Source of the DNA: Dichotomicrobium sp964540795
GTDB taxonomy: Bacteria; Pseudomonadota; Alphaproteobacteria; Rhizobiales; Rhodomicrobiaceae
Length of the DNA stretch: 7,209 nucleotides
Direction: 5' to 3'
NCBI GenBank assembly: GCA_964540795.1
Contig: CAZINX010000037.1
Coordinates: 1-7,209 of the forward strand
Position numbers and translations under genes: made by a program. The stretch's first letter is position 1; every line of letters begins with the position of its first letter. This document shows positions 1 to 4,930 of this stretch, piece by piece. The notes below the pieces were generated by a model. The model did no database searches. It was not told where the DNA came from and worked only from the letters and a program-made list of their open reading frames with translations.

Positions 1-1085
1 GCGCGGTTGCCCCAGTTCTGCCCGCCGCGGAAGAAGAACACCTGCACGCAGGTCTGCCCACCCTCCTGCGCGGCGGCGAAGATGTCGGCGTCGGCCAGCC
101 CCTCGACGTTGATGTCCTGGCGTGCGGTGATCTGCGCCAGCGCGGAGAGCCGGTCGCGGTAAATCGCGGCGCGCTCGAAGTCGAGTTTGGCGCTGGCGGC
201 CTCCATCTTCTGTTGCAGCTCGTCGCGCACGCGGCTGCCCTCGCCGCGCAGGAAGGCTGCGGCCTCATCGGCCAGCTTGTTGTAGTCCTCCAGCGCAATC
301 TCGCCGGTGCAGGGGCCGGCGCAGCGCTTGATCTGGTAGAGCAGGCAGGGGCGCGTGCGGCTTTCGTAGACCGAATCGGTGCAGGTGCGCAGCAGGAACG
401 CGCGCTGGAGCGTGTGGATCGTGCGGTTGACCGCGCCGGCGGAGGCGAACGGGCCGAAATAGTCGCCCTTGCGCGTGCGCGCGCCGCGGTGCTTGCGCAG
501 TTGCGGGGCGCGATGGTCGCGTGCGATCAGGATGTTGGCGAAGCTCTTGTCGTCGCGCATCAGCACGTTGAAGCGCGGACGGTGGATCTTGATGAGGTTC
601 GCTTCGAGCAGCAGCGCCTCGGACTCGGTCGCCGTGGTGACGAACTCCATCGCGGCGGTCTGCGCGATCATGCTGGTGATCCGGTTGTTGTGCCCGCCGC
701 CGCGCGCGTAGGAGCTGACGCGCTTTTTCAGGCTGCGCGCCTTGCCGACATAGAGCACTTCGCCGTCCGCCCCGATCATGCGATAGACGCCGGGGCTGCC
801 CGACAGGTGCGGGAGGTAGCCGGCGATGACCTCCGGGCCGGTGGCGGGGCGCGCGCCGTTCGCCGCACTATTGCTACCCGATCCCGGATCAGCAGCGCGC
901 GCTGAAGCGCTGCGCTGCGTCCGGGATGACACGTCGGCGTCATCCCGTGCGCGCTGCGAGATTTCATCTCGCTGCGCAGACACGGGATCGTCCGCGTTAT
1001 CGGCAGACACGGGGGCATGTTCCGCCCGCGCAATCGCGCGCAGCGTCTCGGCGCTGGGGTGGGCGGGCTTGTCGGCTTTGGCCAT
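1..1085 (-). CDS. uvrC: UvrABC excinuclease subunit C, N-terminal part (3' end beyond window)
   Basis: UvrC makes the dual incisions in nucleotide excision repair after recruitment by UvrB at the lesion; it is cytoplasmic. The visible 361 residues show a GIY-YIG nuclease domain (PGVYRM at 98-103, LYVGKARSLKKR from 111), then CAGPC and four cysteines at 235, 247, 255 and 259. Their spacing matches the Fe-S cysteines of E. coli UvrC. A UVR (UvrB-binding) helix pair follows at about 285-316 (M294, KLDFERAAIYRDRL). ATG 1085 is the first possible start because an in-frame TAA lies at 1097-1095; no strong Shine-Dalgarno is visible. The GVY motif sits about 80 residues further in than in E. coli. 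Residues 33-69 of that extension are encoded by a palindromic repeat found elsewhere in the window. The frame stays open throughout. The C-terminal RNase H-like and HhH domains lie outside the window. Confidence 0.96.
   Translation of the reverse strand, partial: MAKADKPAHPSAETLRAIARAEHAPVSADNADDPVSAQRDEISQRARDDADVSSRTQRSASARAADPGSGSNSAANGARPATGPEVIAGYLPHLSGSPGVYRMIGADGEVLYVGKARSLKKRVSSYARGGGHNNRITSMIAQTAAMEFVTTATESEALLLEANLIKIHRPRFNVLMRDDKSFANILIARDHRAPQLRKHRGARTRKGDYFGPFASAGAVNRTIHTLQRAFLLRTCTDSVYESRTRPCLLYQIKRCAGPCTGEIALEDYNKLADEAAAFLRGEGSRVRDELQQKMEAASAKLDFERAAIYRDRLSALAQITARQDINVEGLADADIFAAAQEGGQTCVQVFFFRGGQNWGNR
879..990 (-). repeat. F2 double-hairpin palindromic element inside the uvrC coding region
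   Basis: On the minus strand this is hairpin B (990-939, starting CGATCCCGTGTCTGCGC and ending CACGGGATGAC), an 8-nt spacer, then hairpin A (930-879, GTCATCCCGG to ATCCGGGATCG). Both hairpins match the intergenic copies at 1476-2068 and 5539-5661. The B-then-A order equals consecutive parts of the tandem array. Bases 989-879 are exactly 111 nt and encode UvrC residues 33-69 without a stop. The B part reads DPVSAQRDEISQRARDD, the same frame that gives DPVSAPRDFIPQRARDD in the copy at 2018-2068. Both hairpins pair as well as or better than the intergenic copies, for example GAGAT-gaa-ATCTC at the B apex. It is a non-autonomous element in the style of Rickettsia palindromic elements; the resemblance is in behaviour, not shown homology. 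Confidence 0.85.
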
Positions 1086-1162
1086 GCACGGGATTTAAGC
1101 GTTGTCAGAGGGCAAGCGCAATGCCAGGCGTTCGTCATCGCGAGGGCGTTCGCCACACCGGC

Positions 1163-1248
1163 GTCATTGCGAGGGCCGGAGGCGCGAAGCAATCCAGCAG
1201 TCAGGCACGGCGTTCGACGCTGGATCGCTTCGCTGCGCTCGCGATGAC
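1163..1248. repeat. F1 REP-like palindromic element, copy 1
   Basis: An 86-bp element starting GTCATTGCGAG and ending CTCGCGATGAC. The inner arms GAAGCAATCCAG and CTGGATCGCTTC pair with one mismatch, giving a long imperfect hairpin. The right 29 bases (1220-1248) are identical in the copies ending at 1453 and 4039, while the left arm and centre vary. Sequences of this GTCATTGCGAG...AAGCAATCCAG type are widespread intergenic repeats in proteobacteria (recalled, not searched). Confidence 0.85.
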
Positions 1249-1266
1249 GTGACGTCGCGTTTCGAC

Positions 1267-1349
1267 GTCATTGCCGGGCACCGACCCGGCAATCCAGAAA
1301 AACGCCCCAAAAGTGACTTCTGGATGCCCGTGTCAAGCACGGGCATGAC
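1267..1349. repeat. F3 palindromic element (GTCATTGCCGGG type)
   Basis: An 83-bp element starting GTCATTGCCGGG and ending CGGGCATGAC. It contains CCGGG/CCCGG and CCCGTG/CACGGG small hairpins near the ends and a central ATCCAGAA...TTCTGGAT inverted repeat. It differs in sequence from F1 and F2 but has the same GTCAT and ATGAC termini. It is the only copy in the window. This type is familiar from intergenic regions of rhizobial relatives (recalled, not searched). Confidence 0.75.
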
Positions 1350-1367
1350 GGCGGAGCGTGCCGCGCT

Positions 1368-1453
1368 GTCATTGCGAGGGCCGCAGGCCCGACGCAATCC
1401 AGCGGCACGGCACGGCGTTTGGGTCTGGATCGCTTCGCTGCGCTCGCGATGAC
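1368..1453. repeat. F1 REP-like palindromic element, copy 2
   Basis: An 86-bp F1 copy in the same orientation as the one at 1163. It starts GTCATTGCGAGGGCCGCAGG and ends CTCGCGATGAC. The right 29 bases (1425-1453) are identical to copies 1 and 3. The left inner arm reads GACGCAATCCAG, so pairing with the right arm is weaker than in copy 1. Confidence 0.85.
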
Positions 1454-1475
1454 GCGGAATGAGCCGCCAGCCGCT

Positions 1476-1601
1476 GTCATCCCGGATGCTGCGCAGCACG
1501 TCAGTGATGCGCTGCTGATCCGGGATCGCCCTCCGCTCATTTCTGAACCCGATCCCGTGTCTGCGCCGCGTCATTACATGCCGCGCCGCGCACGGGATGA
1601 C
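1476..1601 (+). repeat. F2 double-hairpin element, tandem unit 1
   Basis: Hairpin A at 1476-1528 (outer stem ATCCCGGAT/ATCCGGGAT, inner CAC-gtca-GTG), a spacer of about 20 nt, and hairpin B at 1551-1601 (outer ATCCCGTG/CACGGGAT, apex CAT-tac-ATG). A 26-nt linker (1602-1627) joins it to unit 2; that linker recurs unchanged at 1760-1785 and 1915-1940. The A-to-A period is 154 bp. Confidence 0.88.
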
Positions 1602-1629
1602 AGACGGCAGGCGCGCTGCTGACTCTCGT

Positions 1630-1759
1630 GTCATCCCGGATGCTGCGCAGCACGTCAGTGATGCGCTGCTGATCCGGGATCGATGTGGGAGTGTCACCAA
1701 CCGAAAACGATCCCGTGTCTGCGCCGCGTGATGTCATCCCGCGCCGCGCACGGGATGAC
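1630..1759 (+). repeat. F2 double-hairpin element, tandem unit 2
   Basis: Hairpin A (1630-1682) is identical to that of unit 1. Hairpin B (1709-1759) has apex GAT-gtc-ATC in place of CAT-tac-ATG. The internal A-B spacer (1683-1708) is unrelated to the CCCTCCGCTCATT spacer of units 1 and 3, although both hairpins and the following 26-nt linker are conserved. The period to the next A start is 158 bp. Confidence 0.86.
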
Positions 1760-1787
1760 AGACGGCAGGCGCGCTGCTGACTCTCGT

Positions 1788-2068
1788 GTCATCNNNNNNN
1801 NNNNNNNNNNNNNNNNNNNNNNNNNNNNNNNNNNNNNNNNNNNNNNNNNNNNNNNNNNNNNNNNNNNNNNNNNNNNNNNNNNNNNNNNNNNNNCCGCGCC
1901 GCGCACGGGATGACAGACGGCAGGCGCGCTGCTGACTCTCGTGTCATCCCGGATGCTGCGCAGCACCTCAGTGATGCGCTGCTGATCCGGGATCGCCCTC
2001 CGCTCATTCCTGAACCCGATCCCGTGTCTGCGCCGCGTGATTTCATCCCGCAGCGCGCACGGGATGAC
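1788..2068 (+). repeat. F2 double-hairpin element, tandem unit 3 (split by assembly gap)
   Basis: The first six bases of a hairpin A appear at 1788-1793, then 100 N, then the tail of a hairpin B (1894-1914), the 26-nt linker, and a complete hairpin A (1943-1995) and B (2018-2068). The internal spacer at 1996-2017 matches unit 1 with a single change (CATTCC for CATTTC). Because both sides of the gap share 55 bp, this may be a single third unit rather than two incomplete ones. Confidence 0.75.
1794..1893. other. Assembly gap 1 (100 N)
   Basis: Exactly 100 N inside the F2 array, the usual placeholder for a gap of unknown size. The 55 bases before it (1739-1793) are identical to the 55 bases after it (1894-1948). 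The flanking contig ends therefore overlap, and the true gap may be absent or may hide whole extra repeat units. Confidence 0.95.
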
Positions 2069-2079
2069 ACGTGGGCATC

Positions 2080-2101
2080 GTCCCGGCCCACGAGCCGGGA
2101 C
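2080..2101. repeat. Small perfect hairpin beside the F2 array
   Basis: GTCCCGGC (2080-2087) and GCCGGGAC (2094-2101) form an 8-bp perfect stem with a 6-nt loop. They are followed by ACGGGATGAC, the same terminus as F2 hairpin B. It may be a degenerate or variant end of the F2 array. No T-run follows on the plus strand, so a terminator is not supported. Confidence 0.5.
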
Positions 2102-2121
2102 ACGGGATGACGCGGCGGCGC

Positions 2122-2150
2122 AAAAAAAGAGGCCGCCCGAAGGCGGCCTC
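2122..2150 (-). terminator. Intrinsic terminator of the porin gene
   Basis: Read on the minus strand, GAGGCCGCC, loop TTCG, GGCGGCCTC form a perfect 9-bp stem (2150-2129), followed directly by seven T (2128-2122). It lies about 30 nt after the porin stop codon. This is a textbook Rho-independent terminator and separates porin transcription from the repeat cluster and uvrC. Confidence 0.95.
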
Positions 2151-2179
2151 CCGTAGAGACTGTGGCGTGTCAGGTCCGA

Positions 2180-3439
2180 TTAGAAGCTGACGTTCATGCC
2201 GGTCATGACGCCGGTCCACTCTTCAGCGTCAGCATCATCCTGCTCCCAGTGCTCGGCATGGATGAAGATTTCCGTAGCCGCAGAGTCGAAGTCCTGGGCG
2301 AAGCCGAGGCCGAACCGATCGATCTCGTTGTCCTCGTCGCCGAAGCCGTCATAGGTGGCATATTCACCGTAGAACGAGGTGTCGCCCGGGCCGAAGAAGT
2401 TCTTCGAGATGCCGATCGAGCCATAGAACGCGGTCTCGTCGGACTCACCCGCGTCGTCATAGTCCTTCTCGCCGGCCGAAACGATGGCATACAGGCCGGT
2501 CGGGACGTGCTTGATCGACGCGGAACCCGAGATCTGCTCGAACTCGCCGCCGTCGTCCGACGTAGTCGCTGCGAAACTGACCTCATCACCGTAATCGACA
2601 TCACCGCCGGCACTGCCCACTGCCTCGTAGGTCTCCGTGGTGGACTTGCTAACCTCGGTGCCAACCCCGTAAGCGACGCCCGCGGCGAACTGGACCGAGT
2701 TCCACTGCTTGGAGAAGCGCAGCGCAACGTCCGCCAGGTCATCCTCGCCCGCCGAAGCCGACAGGATGAAGCCGTAGATCGACGGCGTATCGTAACGGAC
2801 ATACTTCACGTCGCCGAAACCGTCGAGTGCACTGCTGCCGTCACCCCAGGTGCCAGCCCCGTTAACGATTTCGAAACCGCCGTTGATGCAGGCGCCGCAG
2901 TGGTAGTTGTTGCCGGCGCTGCTGAGCGAGATCTCGGCAATGCCGTCAGACGCCATGTCGCCGTGGCCCATCGAGATGCGGCCCCAACGCTCGGATTCGA
3001 TGTACACGTCAGCATCGTCAAGTTCAACGCCGCTGGCGCCCAGGTCGTCACCGTGACCATCGCCTTCTTCGGCGTTCACGCTGGACGAACCTTCCCAGTC
3101 AACATCGATGTCGAAGCTGTAACCGACAGTCCAGCCCGGCTTCAGCGCGGCAGAACCGTTGATCTGAAAGTCCGTGCCGGAGAAGTCGTTGTCGACGACA
3201 TAAGCGTCGGAGCTTTCACCATCGTCCCAGATCAGGATGCCGGTATTGACATTACCCGTCAGGGTGACGGACATCACGCGCGTGCCCTTGCGGACCGTGG
3301 TGGCCTCAAGCTCAGCAACACGCTCTTCCAGGTCGGCGCAGCAGTCACCGCCCAGATCAGCAGCCTTCGCCGGCGTGAACGCCATCGCGCCCACGAACAG
3401 ACCGGCGGCAGCAGCCAGTGCAAAACGACTGGTTTTCAT
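2180..3439 (-). CDS. Outer-membrane porin (alphaproteobacterial type)
   Basis: A 419-residue precursor. The signal peptide has a basic start (MKTSR), a hydrophobic core and AKA|ADLGG cleavage near residue 26. Residues 35-50 (ADLEERVAELEATTVR) form a short Leu/Glu heptad segment typical of rhizobial-type porins and are followed by alternating beta-strand sequence. The protein ends TGMNVSF; a C-terminal Phe is the usual outer-membrane barrel signal for BAM. It is expected to form a general diffusion pore. The barrel is strikingly Asp/Glu-rich, which may suit a saline habitat (inference). CC at 33-34 and a later HCGAC could form disulfides. ATG 3439 has a GGGGGA just upstream. An in-frame ATG at 3454 (MIGGTMKTS) with GGAG six bases before it is a credible alternative. 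It is monocistronic, with its own terminator. The solute is not predictable from sequence. Confidence 0.92.
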   Translation of the reverse strand: MKTSRFALAAAAGLFVGAMAFTPAKAADLGGDCCADLEERVAELEATTVRKGTRVMSVTLTGNVNTGILIWDDGESSDAYVVDNDFSGTDFQINGSAALKPGWTVGYSFDIDVDWEGSSSVNAEEGDGHGDDLGASGVELDDADVYIESERWGRISMGHGDMASDGIAEISLSSAGNNYHCGACINGGFEIVNGAGTWGDGSSALDGFGDVKYVRYDTPSIYGFILSASAGEDDLADVALRFSKQWNSVQFAAGVAYGVGTEVSKSTTETYEAVGSAGGDVDYGDEVSFAATTSDDGGEFEQISGSASIKHVPTGLYAIVSAGEKDYDDAGESDETAFYGSIGISKNFFGPGDTSFYGEYATYDGFGDEDNEIDRFGLGFAQDFDSAATEIFIHAEHWEQDDADAEEWTGVMTGMNVSF

Positions 3440-3472
3440 AGTTCCCCCAATCATCACCATCTCCAGTTTAGC

Positions 3473-3491
3473 CCCGGCGATACGCGCCGGG
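3473..3491 (-). promoter_or_regulatory. Hairpin in the porin 5' leader
   Basis: CCCGGCG (3473-3479) and CGCCGGG (3485-3491) form a perfect 7-bp stem with a 5-nt loop, about 33 nt upstream of the porin ATG and 18 nt from the alternative start. Porin mRNAs often carry leader structures that affect stability or small-RNA control; a role here is only inferred from position. Confidence 0.4.
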
Positions 3492-3815
3492 ACGCCCAAA
3501 TGCGGGAGATAACGTTCCCGCGCCGTTGTTGCCGGCCTCGCCAAGTGCTTTCGCACCCCCATCTGGCTAGCCGGACTTCGATGAACGCACCGCCAAACTC
3601 TTGGATGACCCCCATCCGTTCGCCGGAGCGGTTCGGTGTCTGGCGTGTCGCCCGGGGCGGAGATCAAGCCGCCGGTTGCCGAGCAGCGCGCCAAACGCGC
3701 ATCTCACTGTTAGTCCAATCGCCGGGAAGGGTAAACATCAAGCCGCGATGCTGTGGGGAATCCGCGTGGGCTTGTTGCTTTTGCGCCACTTGGGGGTGGT
3801 GAGGGTGATGTCGGC

Positions 3816-3854
3816 GTCATCGCGAAGCCCGAAGGGCTGAAGCGATCCAGCGGC
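3816..3854. repeat. F1 element, left arm only (cut by gap 2)
   Basis: Starts GTCATCGCGAAGCCCGAAGG and runs into the N-run at CCAGCGGC. Bases 3817-3854 are identical to 3955-3992, the left arm of the complete copy after the gap. It is therefore either a second F1 copy or the same copy represented twice by overlapping contig ends. Confidence 0.7.
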
Positions 3855-3954
3855 NNNNNNNNNNNNNNNNNNNNNNNNNNNNNNNNNNNNNNNNNNNNNN
3901 NNNNNNNNNNNNNNNNNNNNNNNNNNNNNNNNNNNNNNNNNNNNNNNNNNNNNN
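3855..3954. other. Assembly gap 2 (100 N)
   Basis: Exactly 100 N. The last 38 bases before it equal the first 38 bases after it, so the ends overlap within an F1 repeat. The real gap size is unknown and could be zero. Confidence 0.95.
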
Positions 3955-4039
3955 TCATCGCGAAGCCCGAAGGGCTGAAGCGATCCAGCGGCCAGCGTCG
4001 GCGCGTTGGGCTGGATCGCTTCGCTGCGCTCGCGATGAC
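3955..4039. repeat. F1 REP-like palindromic element, copy 3
   Basis: The left arm TCATCGCGAAG and AAGCGATCCAGC pairs with the right arm CTGGATCGCTTC and CTCGCGATGA. Here the left inner arm is GAAGCGATCCAG, a perfect complement of CTGGATCGCTTC, so this copy is better paired than copies 1 and 2. The right 29 bases (4011-4039) are identical to the other copies. The 5' G of the terminus is missing after the gap but present at 3816. Confidence 0.85.
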
Positions 4040-4162
4040 GGTTGCGCAGCCCCTCACACCCTCGCCAAACTTGCGCGGGCGCACTATCCTTTAAGGCATT
4101 AACGCTATGGTGCGCGCCGTTGCATTCACTTCCCGCGGGCGCGCGCGGCGCAGGCTGATATC

Positions 4163-4168
4163 AGGAGG
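4163..4168 (+). promoter_or_regulatory. Ribosome binding site that decides the protease start
   Basis: AGGAGG lies seven bases before GTG 4176 in the frame of the first protease. The upstream in-frame ATG at 4107 has no comparable Shine-Dalgarno. The GTG start also puts the first hydrophobic segment right at the N-terminus. Confidence 0.7.
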
Positions 4169-4175
4169 GCAAAGC

Positions 4176-4880
4176 GTGGCGGTCTGGATTGCCCTGGGCG
4201 TGTTGTGCGCGGCGGCGGTCGCGCTGATCGTGTCGCATGACGCGGGTACGGTCGCGGGGTTCAGCAACGAGGCGTTCGCGCGGCTGGTGGCCGGGCTGGC
4301 GCTGGTGGTGTTTCTCGGCAGCGCGCTGCTGGGCGCCTATCGCGGGCGAATCGGCACCGCGGCGCGGGACATCGCGGCATGGCTGCTGCTGATGCTGTTT
4401 CTGGTGGGCGTGTATGCCTACCGCGCGGAGCTGCTGGTCGTCGCCGAGCGGGTGGCGGGCGAGCTGATGCCGCGCGGGTCGCAGGTGGCGGTCTCCAGCG
4501 TTGGCGAGGCGCAGGCGGTGCGGGTGCGCCGCGGCTGGGACGGGCACTTCACCGCGCGGGTCATGGTCCGCGGCTCCGAGATCGACATGATCGTCGACAC
4601 AGGCGCGTCGGCGCTGGTGCTGCGGGCCGAGGATGCGCGCCGCGCCGGGATCGATATTTCGGGCATCTCCTATAATGTGCCGGTGCAGACGGCGAACGGG
4701 CGCTCCTATGCCGCGCGGCTGCGGCTCGATGAGGTGGCTGTGGGGCCTGTCGTCCGGCGCAATGTCGAGGCGCTTATCACGCGGCCCGGTTCGCTCTCGA
4801 AGAGTCTGCTTGGTATGAGTTTCTTAAGCCGTTTGCGGTCCTATGAGTTCTCGGGAGACACCTTGACGCTGCGGGGGTAA
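4176..4880 (+). CDS. Retropepsin-like aspartic protease, TIGR02281 type, three membrane segments
   Basis: A 234-residue protein from GTG 4176; from ATG 4107 it would be 257 residues with an Arg-rich head. Three hydrophobic segments (about 4-19, 37-55, 66-82) anchor it in the inner membrane. A soluble single-lobe retropepsin-like domain follows, from about residue 120. The catalytic motif is DTGAS at 141-145 (preceded by MIV), and LLGMSFLSRL near the C-terminus is the hydrophobic-hydrophobic-Gly element of the fold. Such single-lobe proteases must dimerise to form an active site, each subunit giving one Asp. The family (clan AA, TIGR02281) is common in alphaproteobacteria and its substrates are poorly known. 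The next gene is a paralogue 50 bp downstream in the same direction, so a two-gene operon is likely. The strong AGGAGG supports the GTG start. Confidence 0.87.
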   Translation: MAVWIALGVLCAAAVALIVSHDAGTVAGFSNEAFARLVAGLALVVFLGSALLGAYRGRIGTAARDIAAWLLLMLFLVGVYAYRAELLVVAERVAGELMPRGSQVAVSSVGEAQAVRVRRGWDGHFTARVMVRGSEIDMIVDTGASALVLRAEDARRAGIDISGISYNVPVQTANGRSYAARLRLDEVAVGPVVRRNVEALITRPGSLSKSLLGMSFLSRLRSYEFSGDTLTLRG

Positions 4881-4890
4881 ATGCAGCGGC

Positions 4891-4921
4891 GTCTCCCGCC
4901 GGGTGCAGGAGTTCGGGAGAC
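4891..4921 (+). promoter_or_regulatory. Inverted repeat over the RBS of the second protease
   Basis: GTCTCCCG (4891-4898) and CGGGAGAC (4914-4921) form a perfect 8-bp stem with a 15-nt loop. The right arm contains GGGAG, the likely Shine-Dalgarno for ATG 4931. The same CGGGAGAC also occurs at 4852-4859 in the end of the first protease gene, so the left arm could pair upstream or downstream. The geometry would allow translation of the first gene to affect initiation of the second; this is inference. Confidence 0.45.
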
Positions 4922-4930
4922 AACACGGCT

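Larger units (their letters stand above)
1086..2121. other. Gene-free repeat cluster between uvrC and the porin
   Basis: About 1 kb with no believable gene. Short open frames exist in several phases only because GC-rich palindromes lack stops. From left to right it holds the uvrC leader with a possible truncated F1 end (GTCATCGCGAGGGC at 1134), F1, F3, F1, three tandem F2 units interrupted by 100 N, and a small hairpin next to the porin terminator. The uvrC promoter must lie within or across these repeats, since only about 48 bp separate the ATG from the first repeat-like sequence. I see no convincing -35/-10 pair. Confidence 0.8.
3440..4106. other. Gene-free region: porin leader and F1 repeats around gap 2
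   Basis: Open frames here are short and have no recognisable product. The left part is the upstream region of the minus-strand porin, with a leader hairpin at 3473-3491 and a tiny GTGC-GAAA-GCAC stem near 3545-3556. The right part holds F1 repeat sequence on both sides of 100 N, then about 65 bp leading to the protease gene. No promoter can be assigned with confidence for either divergent gene. Confidence 0.7.

Noticed and set aside
213..905. Plus-strand open frame of 230 codons
   Set aside because: Antisense to uvrC, whose minus-strand reading gives clear GIY-YIG, Fe-S cysteine and UVR motifs. The frame is a GC-rich shadow.
1476..2068. CRISPR array
   Set aside because: Units are imperfect palindromes of over 50 bp with linkers that are themselves repeated, periods are 154-158 bp, and there are no unique spacers or cas genes.
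2080..2101. Plus-strand terminator
   Set aside because: The stem is perfect but is followed by ACGGGATGAC with no T-run, and no plus-strand gene ends before it.
1910..2110. Small proteins encoded by the repeat array (also frames near 1419-1622 and 1683-1913)
   Set aside because: Frames are open because GC-rich palindromes lack stops in several phases; no RBS, no consistent start, and some frames run into the N-gap.
2180..3694. Porin extended to a 504-residue protein starting MARCSATGG
   Set aside because: The extra residues precede a complete signal peptide at MKTSR and cover the leader hairpin; a good RBS lies at the shorter starts.
2162..3802. Plus-strand open frame of 546 codons
   Set aside because: Antisense to the porin across its full length; it has no recognisable domain and also runs over the porin terminator side and leader.
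4070..4091. Promoter TTGCGC...TATCCT ahead of the protease genes
   Set aside because: The two boxes are only 10 bp apart, far from the 16-18 bp needed.
4107..4175. Upstream ATG 4107 as the start of the first protease
   Set aside because: No Shine-Dalgarno before it, and the added Arg-rich head is followed by AGGAGG seven bases before an in-frame GTG. Kept as a less likely alternative.
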